Position numbers and translations under genes: made by a program. Positions 41,090 through 50,815 of a DNA stretch of 64,000 bases are shown here, piece after piece; position 1 is the stretch's first letter, and each line of letters starts with the position of its first letter. The notes beneath the pieces were generated by a model. The model made no database searches. It worked only from the letters and a program-made list of their open reading frames with translations, and was not told the origin of the DNA. The DNA is from Lentibacillus sp. Marseille-P4043. Lineage in GTDB: Bacteria; Bacillota; Bacilli; Bacillales; Amphibacillaceae. The stretch is from NCBI RefSeq assembly GCF_900258515.1, contig NZ_LT984884.1:3344488-3408487 (forward strand). The letters are read 5' to 3'.

Positions 41090-42289
41090 TTACCTCCCGC
41101 AACACTTTTTATATTTTTTACCACTGCCACACGGACAGGGATCGTTTCTGCCTATTTTGACACGTTGCTTGCTAGTAAAATTACTTGTTGGTAAGGCTTG
41201 CAATGATTCTTGTCCACGTAATTCTGCAGACATATAACCTTTTAGGAACCATTCCCTCGTGTTGTTCATCAAATTAACGATTTGATCCATTACAGCCTGT
41301 ACTGCTTCCATACTATCAAATTCAAGCGTGGCACTTAAAAAGTGGATAATATCGTTTGGTTCATGACCTATTCGTGTTGCATATACACATTCTTCTACAA
41401 GCTCATCCGCCTCTTGCCTATCTAGCTCATAGTTTTTCTTAAGGAAGCTCACGAATTGAGTATAGCTCTTATTACGATCAACAAAGCCAGGCTCCCCTGC
41501 TTTTAGAAGTTGTTCTTTCGTAAATGGATAGAAAGACAAATTATCTCTCTTCTGATGCTCTTGTCTCACTCTATTCGAATCAAACACCCTGTAATTTGAG
41601 TAACCATTCTCATCGATCGTGAGCTCCTTATTGTATGAATTGGCATTATGAATTACAGATATATACTCAAAAAGATCAGGAATTTCATTTGTGTATACTA
41701 TTACCATCTTTTCCAACTGTGATAAGGTTAGCGTTCCAAAATAATACAACAGTCCACGTGTGAGCTTGATCCATTCAGTATTTCTTCTTGCTATCGACTT
41801 AACGTTAGAATTGGATTCCAGAAGCAATAATGGCTCTAGTAGCTCCTTAGGTATAGCTAGGATCTCTTTCCCCTTAAAAGATCCAGTATACAGGACACCA
41901 CTCTCACGAAAATATTCAAGCTGATCTAATTCTAATTTCGGTGCCGTAATATAACCGCCATTACGAGCAATTTTTCTTAGTATGTCAAAGCGTTCTGTAT
42001 CCAATTGCAAACAAGTTTCCTCAAGTAATTCGGGAATCTTTTCTTGTAATAATGCGATTAACTCTGCTTTTCTTAAGGTACTAGCATTTTTTATCTCTAA
42101 ACGCTTTCGAATGCTATCTAGTTCATATTTCGTATACCTGTTCAGGCCTTCATGAAGTGTAAAAGGAACATCAATTTCACTCCAAAATTTTTCATGCTCT
42201 TTTTTCTCCATATTTTCTCTATCTATTTTTAGTTGTGCCAAAACATCCGCTAGGTTTTCCTCTATTTCGTTATTCTCATTATTACTCAC
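41090..42289 (-). CDS. SEC-C zinc-motif protein with SAP-like N-terminal segment
   Basis: 399 residues from GTG 42289 (GAGGTG 6 nt upstream; an earlier in-frame GTG overlaps the ribosome site). The C-terminal [21 protein letters not shown] is a SEC-C zinc-binding motif as in SecA. Residues about 50-95 ([20 protein letters not shown]) resemble a SAP/Rho-N helix-extension-helix that binds nucleic acid. The middle is helical and unfamiliar. Together this suggests a nucleic-acid- or ribosome-associated adaptor, but no function is established. Confidence 0.75.
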   Translation of the reverse strand: MSNNENNEIEENLADVLAQLKIDRENMEKKEHEKFWSEIDVPFTLHEGLNRYTKYELDSIRKRLEIKNASTLRKAELIALLQEKIPELLEETCLQLDTERFDILRKIARNGGYITAPKLELDQLEYFRESGVLYTGSFKGKEILAIPKELLEPLLLLESNSNVKSIARRNTEWIKLTRGLLYYFGTLTLSQLEKMVIVYTNEIPDLFEYISVIHNANSYNKELTIDENGYSNYRVFDSNRVRQEHQKRDNLSFYPFTKEQLLKAGEPGFVDRNKSYTQFVSFLKKNYELDRQEADELVEECVYATRIGHEPNDIIHFLSATLEFDSMEAVQAVMDQIVNLMNNTREWFLKGYMSAELRGQESLQALPTSNFTSKQRVKIGRNDPCPCGSGKKYKKCCGR

Positions 42290-42394
42290 GTCACTCACCT
42301 CTACTACATTCTACAATATCGCACATCATCTAACATTAATTATATCAAAATCTCATTGATAACTGTGCTGACTTTTCCTTTTATTCATTTTATA

Positions 42395-42423
42395 TTGACA
42401 GAATTTAGTTGCGCATATATAGT
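42395..42423 (+). promoter_or_regulatory. Promoter of tRNA-Val
   Basis: TTGACA (42395-42400), 17-nt spacer, TATAGT (42418-42423), 27 nt before the tRNA. Confidence 0.85.
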
Positions 42424-42450
42424 AAAGGAGTCGATAGTATCATACAATTT

Positions 42451-42523
42451 GATTCCGTAGCTCAGTAGGGAGAGCGCCACCTTGACAGGGTGGAGGTCGT
42501 TGGTTCGAGCCCAATCGGAATCA
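42451..42523 (+). tRNA. tRNA-Val (anticodon GAC)
   Basis: 73 nt. Acceptor GATTCCG/CGGAATC with discriminator A; D arm AGCTCAGTAGGGAGAGC; anticodon arm CCACC-TTGACAG-GGTGG with GAC at the anticodon; T arm with GTTCGAG. The 3' CCA is not encoded, so it must be added. Solitary gene with its own promoter and terminator. Confidence 0.93.
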
Positions 42524-42533
42524 TAAAATAACA

Positions 42534-42572
42534 AAAAGCCTGTACCCTTGTATATCAAGAGCACAGGCTTTT
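42534..42572. terminator. Terminator shared by tRNA-Val and the GMC operon
   Basis: AAAAGCCTGT and ACAGGCTTTT form a 10-bp stem with T-runs on both strands between the convergent units. Confidence 0.85.
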
Positions 42573-42597
42573 ATTTTGATTGAAACCCTGCTTTACA

Positions 42598-44301
42598 TCA
42601 AAAATATTTCGAGGCCAATATTTTGGCTGTGCGTGTGGCAAGCGCTTGTGTTGTTATGGTTGGATTAGGTCCTCCAAGGGAATTATAATCGGCACTGTTA
42701 TCAGCAACATAAAGTCGTTCTACTTGGTAAGCTTCACATGTTGTATCAACGACAAAACCCATCCGCATCGAGCTTTGTAGGTGAATGAAGTAATTCGGCG
42801 GAAGATCGGTTCGGTGGACTTTTTTCGCACCTGTCTGCCGTAAAATATTTGTGGCGATTTTCGCTAATTGTTCTCTTCTTTTTTTCGATTTTTCACTTGG
42901 TGTATAATGTACGATCGGTACTGCCCCGTGTTCATCTTTAATATGAGGATCCAACTCGACTCTATTATGATATTGCACTTCATCATCAGTAATCACGGAA
43001 AGTGTGAGCGATCTTCTGTAGCCTTCCATCGCTTCTTCCAGTTCAGAACCGACAAGTCTTCCTCGTTGATCCCACATGTCTGAGTCAGATTCACGAAGAC
43101 TATTATAGCCGGATTGACTAAACCCAAATAAAGGTTGAGCTGTTAATCCTGGACTTTCCCCGATAATTTCAATCATACCGAGACCGGGATAATCAAGTCG
43201 TGCTCCCGAAGTATGGCCAATGAATGGGTTGACCGCTGGAGTACCTACAATATCCATCAATGTTTGCTCTTCAAATGTTCCTGTAATCATGTCCATATAA
43301 TGATTTGTCAAACCACGGCCTACCCATGGATTATAAGGTAAATCAGAGTTCAACCAAAGTCGTGGCGATTCGATACAGCCAGCCGCCATCACGACTACTT
43401 TTGCACGTAATTCCTTGATTTCACCTGTCCATGTATCCCGGATTTGAACCCCCACTGCATATTGGTTTCCGCTGGGAGTTTTCTCTGTTAATACTTTCAT
43501 TACAAATGTATTCGGCCTAAATGTCACATTCCCTGTTTTCATCGCCAGTGGAACGTAGCTGACAGCCGTAGTACGTTTAGCCATTTTTTCGTATGATGGA
43601 CCATAAGGACATCCTTGACCACAATGACCACTTAACGTACAACCCTCCATATGGCTTAATTCTTCTAAAGAATAACTAGAATCCATTAAATGTTTATTTG
43701 GTGGTAATATTGCATTTGGTTGCGGACGGTAGCCAATGCTTGTTACATCTAATGTTTGATTAACGGAAAAGCCGGCTTTTTCTGAGCCATAATAGAAAAG
43801 CGCCTCTTTCGTTGTCGTTGGTGCAAATTCAACTGGTAATGTGGCTTCTACTTTTTCATAATAGGGAACGAGCTCATTGTAATGAATAGGCCACTCAGCG
43901 ATTGCTTCAGGAAATGCACGTGGAGAGTTGGCATAGTAATGAAGCGTAGACCCGCCAATCCCTGCACTTTGCCATAATATTGCCGGGTCAGGAATGTTTC
44001 TGTACCAAGGCGTGCGTCTACGGTCTGCTGCTCCCCAGCGAAATTTACCAGTAACGAAATCATTCATATCATTTTCAAGTCTTGTTAATTGGCTTCGGTA
44101 GAGGGAACCATCCAAATCTCTTGGGTCGGAACTTTCTTTCGCCTCCCCTCTGCTCTCATTCGGTTCGGGCCATTTTCTATTTCCATACCAGGGGCCTGCT
44201 TCAAGTACTAGCACATTAATTCCTAGCTCCCCAAGTTCTTTTGCAATAACGGGACCACCGCCACCTGCTCCAATAACAATAACATCAGGATCTGTTTTCA
44301 T
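42598..44301 (-). CDS. GMC-type oxidoreductase, gluconate 2-dehydrogenase large-subunit-like
   Basis: 567 residues. FAD-binding VIGAGGGGPVIAKEL (9-23), SAGIGGSTLHYYANSP near 133-148 and the C-terminal PNPTITTQALATRTA. A Cys cluster (CTLSGHCGQGCPYGPSYEK, about 229-247) is typical of the gluconate/fructose dehydrogenase large subunit. It oxidises a sugar acid, sugar or alcohol. Its ATG overlaps the stop of the preceding subunit 3 gene by 4 nt, so the two are coupled. The cytochrome c subunit usual in Gram-negative complexes is absent. Confidence 0.85.
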   Translation of the reverse strand: MKTDPDVIVIGAGGGGPVIAKELGELGINVLVLEAGPWYGNRKWPEPNESRGEAKESSDPRDLDGSLYRSQLTRLENDMNDFVTGKFRWGAADRRRTPWYRNIPDPAILWQSAGIGGSTLHYYANSPRAFPEAIAEWPIHYNELVPYYEKVEATLPVEFAPTTTKEALFYYGSEKAGFSVNQTLDVTSIGYRPQPNAILPPNKHLMDSSYSLEELSHMEGCTLSGHCGQGCPYGPSYEKMAKRTTAVSYVPLAMKTGNVTFRPNTFVMKVLTEKTPSGNQYAVGVQIRDTWTGEIKELRAKVVVMAAGCIESPRLWLNSDLPYNPWVGRGLTNHYMDMITGTFEEQTLMDIVGTPAVNPFIGHTSGARLDYPGLGMIEIIGESPGLTAQPLFGFSQSGYNSLRESDSDMWDQRGRLVGSELEEAMEGYRRSLTLSVITDDEVQYHNRVELDPHIKDEHGAVPIVHYTPSEKSKKRREQLAKIATNILRQTGAKKVHRTDLPPNYFIHLQSSMRMGFVVDTTCEAYQVERLYVADNSADYNSLGGPNPTITTQALATRTAKILASKYF

Positions 44302-44891
44302 TCGACATCCTCATTTCTTCCCATTTTTAATAAAAAGCCACGAAAATCACGATAACCCAAAGATACACCAGGATAACCAATTTGTTGCCAACTCAAAGGA
44401 AAAAATTCCAATCGTCGATTACTTGGAGGATTTAACCGTGTCGAACCATAAGCAGACCATTCTGAATAATAGCCAAACAACGAAAGACGATTTAATGCAT
44501 CTGTCACATATTTGACCATTCCAGCATTATTTTGAAATGGGGATGGCAACGAGTAAAGATCAATATCAAGTTCTTCTAGCGCAGATAACGTAACAACTCG
44601 ATCTTTTCGGGAAAGATGAGAAAACATCCCCCCTCCAGGAAATAAACTTTGTGGTAAGGCCTGTTTCTGATGGCGTTTCACAAGTTGAGTTGCTGCAACG
44701 TCTAACATGAGAGCTGTGGGATAAGCGAGAGGGACAACAGTATGATGCAACTGTTGCTGAATCGAAATGTAATGATTAAGACCATAGATGACATAATTAT
44801 GTACCCCCATGTCCTGTTCAATAAAAGGGGGCTCATGTTGATTTGCTGAAGGCAGTAAGGCATCCGTAAGGGCCCGGAAGCTTACCTGCAC
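44298..44891 (-). CDS. Gluconate 2-dehydrogenase subunit 3-family protein
   Basis: 197 residues as read from GTG 44891. FRALTDALLPS near the N-terminus and GYYSEWSAYGSTR plus WQQIGYPG near the C-terminus are the family hallmarks. Subunit 3 normally carries a Tat signal and escorts the flavoprotein; none is visible here, and no signal appears in the 13 codons upstream before a stop. AAGGA lies only 3 nt before the GTG, so the start is doubtful. Works with the adjacent GMC subunit. Confidence 0.72.
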   Translation of the reverse strand: MQVSFRALTDALLPSANQHEPPFIEQDMGVHNYVIYGLNHYISIQQQLHHTVVPLAYPTALMLDVAATQLVKRHQKQALPQSLFPGGGMFSHLSRKDRVVTLSALEELDIDLYSLPSPFQNNAGMVKYVTDALNRLSLFGYYSEWSAYGSTRLNPPSNRRLEFFPLSWQQIGYPGVSLGYRDFRGFLLKMGRNEDVE

Positions 44892-45237
44892 ATATCCTTG
44901 AGGTTCGATACAAACACTGATGACGTTTCACCTCTTCCTAATTTAACCGACTACTAGTGCTGTTCAAAAGGGGCCCAGAAGTTCGAAATTCAACGTGCCA
45001 TTTTGCCGGACTTTTTGAACATCTTCTCCACTACTGTATTTTATAGTTCTATTTTTTATGCCCAGATACTCACTATTTCCTTTGAAAATACGTTTATAAA
45101 TGATGAAACTAGCCTTCTTTAGCTTAATTTTAACTAAAAATTCGCTTTTAACTTAAAACCAGCATTTCAACAAACACCACCCTTCTCAAAAATGTAATTA
45201 CACTATATAATAGATTTAATAGAAAGGAGTCGACAAA
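44892..45237. other. Gene-free region with a palindromic repeat
   Basis: 346 bp between divergent units. It holds the palindromic element at 44961-45021; the rest is AT-rich with no resolved promoter. Confidence 0.55.
44961..45021. repeat. 61-bp imperfect palindrome, Bacillaceae-type repeat
   Basis: TGTTCAAAAGGGGCC on the left and GGACTTTTTGAACA on the right are near-perfect inverted complements. Elements starting with TGTTCAAAAAGT are, from memory, common dispersed repeats in Bacillaceae. Confidence 0.5.
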
Positions 45238-45549
45238 ATGGATGAATACGGATTTAAGGAAATTTTAAACGCGTTTAAACTTCATTCTGAGCATATTGAT
45301 AAGAAAATGGATACATTGAAAGCCGATTTAACAGGTCAGATAAACGGTTTAGGGACACGGGTGGATGGGCTTGATAACCGAATGGATGAAGGATTTAAAC
45401 GTGTTGATAAAAAATTAGATAACCTTAATAAAAAACTTGTTGGTTTAAGAGTCGAACTAACCGAAACACAGGAAACGGTTGACTATTTATCAAGTAAAAA
45501 CGTACAACATGAGAAAAAACTTCGAAGTGTTTACAGGCAACAAGCATAG
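45238..45549 (+). CDS. Small coiled-coil protein
   Basis: 103 residues, almost entirely heptad-patterned from about residue 18 to 95 (for example NGLGTRVDGLDNRMDEGF then KKLDNLNKKLVGLRVEL), with short repeats of the type LxxRVDxLDxRM. Highly charged, no membrane segment or signal. AGAAAGGAG 7 nt before ATG gives a clear start, and a terminator follows. Similar small coiled-coil proteins are common in Bacillaceae without assigned role. It probably oligomerises as a trimer or dimer. Confidence 0.65.
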   Translation: MDEYGFKEILNAFKLHSEHIDKKMDTLKADLTGQINGLGTRVDGLDNRMDEGFKRVDKKLDNLNKKLVGLRVELTETQETVDYLSSKNVQHEKKLRSVYRQQA

Positions 45550-45589
45550 AGAGATAACCCCATTTGTAGAAGATTCCCACTAGACAATA

Positions 45590-45639
45590 CCTCCACCTTC
45601 CCCTTCTGTTTAGAAATGAAAAGGAAAGTGGAGGCTTTA
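45590..45639 (+). terminator. Terminator of the coiled-coil gene
   Basis: CCTCCACCTTCC and GGAAAGTGGAGG form a long stem with one mismatch, followed by CTTT. Confidence 0.8.
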
Positions 45640-45817
45640 TTTGTATAGAATAAGAAGATTCTGCTACTCTATTTATCATTTTTCATCAAGCGCAAGCAAC
45701 CCCCACAACTTTCCCTCGGAACGCCGCAATTCCTATCATCACGATACAATTTTTGGATAATTCCTTAAATACCAGTATAATAGACCCTATCATCCTAATC
45801 ACAACACGGGGGTCCAC

Positions 45818-47548
45818 ATGAAAACTATCTTCACATTCTTAAAACCTTACAAACTTACAATCATCATCGCCTACAGTTTGACCATGATCGAACTGGCAAC
45901 CGAGCTACTTCTTCCTTTTTTCTTAGGGAAAATGATCAACCAAGGGGTAGTCAATAAAGATATTGATTCTATTATTGTATGGGGCAGTATTATGATTGGA
46001 CTCGCTTTTACAGCGTTTCTAGCGGGGATTATAAATTCTTTTTACGCTTCCCATACGAGTTTGAGTGTTTCTTATGACATGCGTGAGAAACTTTTTCAGA
46101 AAATCCAGTCCTTCTCATTTGACAATTTGAATCAATATCCAACGTCAGCACTCGTGACCCGTTTCACCAATGACATTCGCCAAATCCAAAACACCATCTT
46201 TATGGGATTGAGGATTATGACAAAAGCACCGCTCATTGTACTTGGAGGTGTTGTCATGGCATTTGTGGTGAATGCTAGACTTGCAGTTATCTTTCTTATT
46301 ACGGTGCCGCTTCTGATCGCTTTTCTTTTTTTGGTGTTAAAGAAAGCAAGTTCCATGTTCAACAATGTGCAAAAACGTGTAGACCATGTTAATCAAGTGA
46401 TGCAGGAAAATTTATCTGGCATGCGTTTGATTAAGGCATTTCTCCGTCGTGATCATGAAGAAAATCGGTTTACAAAAGCAAATCAAGACCTAGCCATTCA
46501 AAATCGGAAAACATTTCGCTTCGTGGAGTCTTCCATGCCAGTTCTGCTTTTCGTAATGAATATGAGTTTAATTTTCATTTTATGGTTCGGTAATAAGCAG
46601 GTCCTAGCCGGTCAAACTTCAGTCGGAGATATTGTGGCAATAGTTAATTATGCATTGCGAGTGGCCATGTCTATTTCGATGTTTACGTTTATTACGATGG
46701 CTTTTTCACGTGCTAAAGCATCCGCTGAACGAATTGACACTGTTCTTAAAGTAGATGTTGATTTAGTAGATGACAAGGTTGTAAATCAAGCAGCAAGCAT
46801 TACCGACGGAAAAATCACATACAACAATGTTTCTTTCAGCTATCCGAATACAAACGAAACTGTCCTCCATGATCTTTCGTTTACTATAAAACCTAGAGAA
46901 AAGTTGGCAATTATCGGTGCAACCGGATCAGGGAAAACCTCCCTATTTCAACTAATCCCTCGTCTGTATGATGTAAACGATGGCGAAATCGTTCTTGATG
47001 ACCATCCTATTTCGTCTTATACAACGGAAAATTTGCGTCGTGGAATTGGTTATGTTCCACAAAATCCGCTACTATTTAGTGGAACAATTTTTGAAAATAT
47101 TGCTTGGGGAAAAGAAAATGCAACACCACAAGAAGTAGAACAAGCTGCAAAAGATGCGCAGATCCATGAAACAATTATGGGACTCCCACATCAATACAAG
47201 ACAAAAATCGGCCAGAAGGGTGTCAATTTATCTGGTGGTCAAAAGCAACGAATTTCGATTGCCAGGGCACTTATTCGCCGGCCAAAAATTTTAATGCTTG
47301 ATGACAGTACAAGTGCACTTGACTTAGCTACCGAATCACATTTGTTAGAGGCAATCGAGCATTATGATTGCACAACATTAATCATCACCCAAAAAATTTC
47401 AACTGCAATTCGTACAAATCGTATATTATTAATGGATGAAGGTGAACGCCTTGCACTTGGGACACACCACGAACTAATGCATAAGTCAAGCTTGTATCGT
47501 AACATCGTGGAATCACAGTTTGGAAAGGAGTATCCACATGCAACTTAA
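45818..47548 (+). CDS. Heterodimeric ABC exporter, subunit with degenerate ATP site (BmrC-like)
   Basis: 576 residues: six membrane helices (1-310), then ATPase domain with Walker A GATGSGKTSLF, signature LSGGQKQR and Walker B ILMLDDSTSALD. The base after Walker B is Asp, not Glu, and the switch His is Gln (LIITQKIS). This matches the BmrC/YheI half of BmrC-BmrD multidrug exporters, which have one consensus and one degenerate site. The next gene overlaps by 11 nt and supplies the other half. Exports drugs or lipidic substrates; the substrate cannot be read. Confidence 0.85.
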   Translation: MKTIFTFLKPYKLTIIIAYSLTMIELATELLLPFFLGKMINQGVVNKDIDSIIVWGSIMIGLAFTAFLAGIINSFYASHTSLSVSYDMREKLFQKIQSFSFDNLNQYPTSALVTRFTNDIRQIQNTIFMGLRIMTKAPLIVLGGVVMAFVVNARLAVIFLITVPLLIAFLFLVLKKASSMFNNVQKRVDHVNQVMQENLSGMRLIKAFLRRDHEENRFTKANQDLAIQNRKTFRFVESSMPVLLFVMNMSLIFILWFGNKQVLAGQTSVGDIVAIVNYALRVAMSISMFTFITMAFSRAKASAERIDTVLKVDVDLVDDKVVNQAASITDGKITYNNVSFSYPNTNETVLHDLSFTIKPREKLAIIGATGSGKTSLFQLIPRLYDVNDGEIVLDDHPISSYTTENLRRGIGYVPQNPLLFSGTIFENIAWGKENATPQEVEQAAKDAQIHETIMGLPHQYKTKIGQKGVNLSGGQKQRISIARALIRRPKILMLDDSTSALDLATESHLLEAIEHYDCTTLIITQKISTAIRTNRILLMDEGERLALGTHHELMHKSSLYRNIVESQFGKEYPHAT

Positions 47549-49364
47549 ACAAATGAAAGAACCTTTCCAACACGAAAAAATCCATTACAAATCGTTTACT
47601 GACAGAAAAAAATCAAATAAAGCACGGAATACTACTGCAACTGTTAAACGAATCTGGACCTATTTGGCACGAGAAAAAGTCAAACTGGCGCTTGTTATTT
47701 TGATGGTTGCGGCCAGTTCTGGATTAAGCCTGCTTGGACCATACATGATTGGGATGGCGGTTGACGATTATATTGTTACAAAGGAAAGTACCGGACTTGG
47801 CATCTTGTTACTTTGGTTAATTATTATTTATCTGGTTCACTCGCTGTCGATTTTTTTACAAAATTATTGGATGGTTGGGATTGCTCAGAATACGGTTTAT
47901 TCATTACGAGATGACTTGTTTCGCCAATTCCATCGTCTGCCAATTTCTTATTTTGACAAACGACAACACGGGGAATTAATGAGTAGAATCACGAATGATA
48001 TTGACACGATTAATAACACACTCAATCAGTCGGTCATTCAAATTTTCACCAGTATTTTGACACTTGTGGGAACAGTTATAGTTATGCTTATATTAAGTCC
48101 ACTATTAACAGTTGTTACGATGACGATCATTCCCATCATGTTTGTCGGCATGCGCTGGATAACGAAACGAACTGGGCCATTGTACAAACGACAGCAACAC
48201 GATTTAGGGGAACTAAATGGTTATGTAGAAGAGATCGTTTCCGGGCAGCATATTGTAAAAACGTTCTCCCAGGAAAAACGAGTGATCCAAGAATTTGCTG
48301 GGAAAAATCAGGTACTAAAGCTTTCTGGCTTTTGGGCGCAGACGATTTCCGGTTTTATCCCTAAAGTGATGAACATGCTTAATTTCTTAAGTTTTGGGTT
48401 AATCGCTTTAGTTGGTGGATTGCTCGCCGTTCACCAAGTAATTACCGTTGGCGTGATCGTTATTTTTACCGAGTATGCCCGGCAATTCACCCGCCCATTA
48501 AATGAATTATCCAACCAGTTTAACGTTTTATTGTCCGCAGTAGCCGGTGCAGAGCGTGTGTTTAATGTTATCGATGAAGAACGAGAAGAAAATGACGAAA
48601 GCGATGCACAGCAGCTTGCCCAGACAAAAGGCCATGTTGTTTTCCAAGATGTGTCATTTGCCTATGAGGATACACCAATTCTAAAGCAGATAAGTTTCGA
48701 GGCAACTCCCGGAGAAACGATTGCCTTCGTTGGCCATACAGGTGCAGGTAAAACAACAATTATTAACCTAATCTCCCGTTTCTATAACTATAATTCGGGC
48801 AAAATCACGCTTGATGGTATCGATCTAAAAAACATTAAACGTTCAAGTCTTCGATCACATATGGCATTTGTTTTACAAGATTCTTTTCTGTTTCAAGGAA
48901 CCATCCGAGAAAATATCCGCTATGGCCAGTTAGCGGCAACAGATGACGCTATCGTAACCGCTGCTAAAAACGCCAATGCACATGCCTTTATAAGTCGCCT
49001 GCCAAATGGTTATGACACGGTGCTTGATCAGAATGGCACAGGGATCAGTCAAGGGCAAAAGCAGCTACTCACGATTGCCCGTGCGATTTTAGCTGACCCG
49101 GAAATTCTAATATTAGATGAAGCAACAAGCAACATTGACACAGTTACGGAGCTGACCATTCAAGATGCACTGAAACGATTAATGAATGGACGGACGAGCT
49201 TTGTCATTGCTCACCGGTTAAATACGATTCAGGAAGCAGACAAAATCATTATGCTAAGGGATGGCCACATTTTGGAACAAGGGTCACATGAGGAACTGAT
49301 TAACCAGCATGGCAACTATTATCAGCTTTTTAAAGGACATGTAACAAGTGAAGGCGAGCATTAG
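47538..49364 (+). CDS. Heterodimeric ABC exporter, catalytic subunit (BmrD-like)
   Basis: 608 residues from the ATG at 47538 (AAAGGAG 7 nt upstream; the frame begins at 47520). Six membrane helices about 40-330, then ATPase domain: Walker A GHTGAGKTTII, Walker B ILILDEATSNID with catalytic Glu, switch VIAHRLN intact, but the signature is ISQGQ instead of LSGGQ. The unusual signature completes the degenerate composite site formed with the partner's Walker A. Together with the upstream gene it forms a BmrCD/LmrCD-type exporter. No regulator adjoins. Confidence 0.87.
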   Translation: MQLKQMKEPFQHEKIHYKSFTDRKKSNKARNTTATVKRIWTYLAREKVKLALVILMVAASSGLSLLGPYMIGMAVDDYIVTKESTGLGILLLWLIIIYLVHSLSIFLQNYWMVGIAQNTVYSLRDDLFRQFHRLPISYFDKRQHGELMSRITNDIDTINNTLNQSVIQIFTSILTLVGTVIVMLILSPLLTVVTMTIIPIMFVGMRWITKRTGPLYKRQQHDLGELNGYVEEIVSGQHIVKTFSQEKRVIQEFAGKNQVLKLSGFWAQTISGFIPKVMNMLNFLSFGLIALVGGLLAVHQVITVGVIVIFTEYARQFTRPLNELSNQFNVLLSAVAGAERVFNVIDEEREENDESDAQQLAQTKGHVVFQDVSFAYEDTPILKQISFEATPGETIAFVGHTGAGKTTIINLISRFYNYNSGKITLDGIDLKNIKRSSLRSHMAFVLQDSFLFQGTIRENIRYGQLAATDDAIVTAAKNANAHAFISRLPNGYDTVLDQNGTGISQGQKQLLTIARAILADPEILILDEATSNIDTVTELTIQDALKRLMNGRTSFVIAHRLNTIQEADKIIMLRDGHILEQGSHEELINQHGNYYQLFKGHVTSEGEH

Positions 49365-49442
49365 AATATTAAATGGAATAATGATAAACTTGTTTTGGGT
49401 TCATGAAATTCGGGAATGCACTACAGAATTGAGGTGGCTTAA

Positions 49443-50168
49443 ATGGCAAGAAAAGGAACAATGATCGAGCGTTCAATCAAAAGTAAGTACTTAGATGAAG
49501 AAATGACTTTAAAAATTTACCAGCCTGAAGCATTTTCCGACTTGTATAAGTATCATATTTGTATCATGCAGGACGGGAATGATTACTACCAATTAGGACG
49601 GGTTGCTACATTGAGTGACAGGCTCCATGAAAGTCAGGAGATAACGAATACGATTTTTGTCGGTATTCATTACCAGGACAAATTTGATCGACGTGAAAAA
49701 TATCATCCAAGCGGCGAACAACAAAAAGCTTATATCAAATTTTTAGTTCATGAAGTCGCTCCCTTTTTAGACGACCTGCTTCCTACATATCATATGGGGC
49801 AATCACGCACATTGATGGGTGATTCACTTGCTGGAACACTTGCATTAATGACTGCGCTTCAATATCCAAATACATTCAGCAATGTCATTATGCAATCGCC
49901 CTATGTCGATGAAACGGTGATGAACGCGGTTAAAAATGCTAAACAAGTGGATTCTATGGACATCTACCATACAATTGGTGTGGAAGAAACAGAAGTAGAT
50001 ACGACAGATGGTTCCAAGCAAGATTTTCTTACACCAAATCGGGAATTACACAAACTGTTAACCGAAAAAGGAACAAGTTATATTTATCATGAACTCGATG
50101 GCCCCCACACATGGAAGCCATGGCAAAAGGATTTGAAACGGGCACTTATAACAATGTTTGATGAGTAA
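49443..50168 (+). CDS. yjcH: Esterase-family alpha/beta hydrolase (YjcH-like)
   Basis: 241 residues. The nucleophile elbow is GDSLAG (about 120-125; Ser is the nucleophile), followed by the acid region and C-terminal ELDGPHTWKPWQ with the catalytic His. It belongs to the esterase-D/enterochelin-esterase-like group. The order yjcH, yjcG, yjcF matches B. subtilis, which supports the name. Its substrate is unknown. GAGGTGG before ATG. A separate promoter may serve the downstream yjcG. Confidence 0.78.
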   Translation: MARKGTMIERSIKSKYLDEEMTLKIYQPEAFSDLYKYHICIMQDGNDYYQLGRVATLSDRLHESQEITNTIFVGIHYQDKFDRREKYHPSGEQQKAYIKFLVHEVAPFLDDLLPTYHMGQSRTLMGDSLAGTLALMTALQYPNTFSNVIMQSPYVDETVMNAVKNAKQVDSMDIYHTIGVEETEVDTTDGSKQDFLTPNRELHKLLTEKGTSYIYHELDGPHTWKPWQKDLKRALITMFDE

Positions 50169-50194
50169 AAGTATAAAATTTCTAAAAAAATTCT

Positions 50195-50223
50195 TTCAAT
50201 TTCATTTCCTTTTTTGTTATAAT
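50195..50223 (+). promoter_or_regulatory. Candidate promoter of yjcG-yjcF
   Basis: A perfect TATAAT (50218-50223) lies 17 nt after a poor -35 (TTCAAT, 50195-50200). Confidence 0.45.
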
Positions 50224-50296
50224 AGAAGGTAAATCATATTATAGGGTATAATGTATCATCGTAATAATGGACAAAATATGAAGAGGAGGTTTTACG

Positions 50297-50815
50297 ATGA
50301 AATACGGTATTATTATTTTTCCATCTAAGCCTATCCAAGACGAAGTAAACTCATATAGAAAACGGTATGATCCGCATTATGCACTTGTTCCCCCACATTT
50401 AACATTGAAGGAAGCATTTGAAGCGGATGATGATGAACTTGAGACATTAATTACGGAGCTTAAGCATATCGCCAACCAGACAAAACCATTCACCATTAAT
50501 ATCAATAAAGTAAGTACGTTTGCACCTGTAACTAACACGATCTATCTAAAAGTGGAACCGATCCCGGTATTAACCGATTTACATGAAAAAATGCAAAGCG
50601 GTAAATTTCCTAAAAACGAAGCATACAATTTTGTACCGCATATTACAGTTGCACAAAAGCTCAAAGACGATGAATATTCTGATGTGTTCGGCAGTATGAA
50701 AATGAAAGAGTTTAAAATGGAAGACACAGTTGATCGTTTTCAATTGTTATATCAATTGGACAATGGTTCTTGGACCGTTTATGAATCATTCGTGTTCGGG
50801 AAGGAATACGTGTGA
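50297..50815 (+). CDS. yjcG: 2'-5' RNA ligase-family protein YjcG
   Basis: 172 residues, equal to B. subtilis YjcG (171). Two HxTx motifs of the 2H phosphoesterase fold, PPHLTL (near 34-39) and VPHITVAQ (near 115-122), form the active site. Such enzymes act on 2',3'-cyclic or 2'-5' linked nucleotides. Its stop overlaps the GTG of yjcF by 4 nt, so they are translationally coupled. AGGAGG 8 nt before ATG. Confidence 0.88.
   Translation: MKYGIIIFPSKPIQDEVNSYRKRYDPHYALVPPHLTLKEAFEADDDELETLITELKHIANQTKPFTININKVSTFAPVTNTIYLKVEPIPVLTDLHEKMQSGKFPKNEAYNFVPHITVAQKLKDDEYSDVFGSMKMKEFKMEDTVDRFQLLYQLDNGSWTVYESFVFGKEYV

Noticed and set aside
42424..42600. Integrated element at tRNA-Val
   Set aside because: No integrase and no repeated tRNA 3' end were found nearby.
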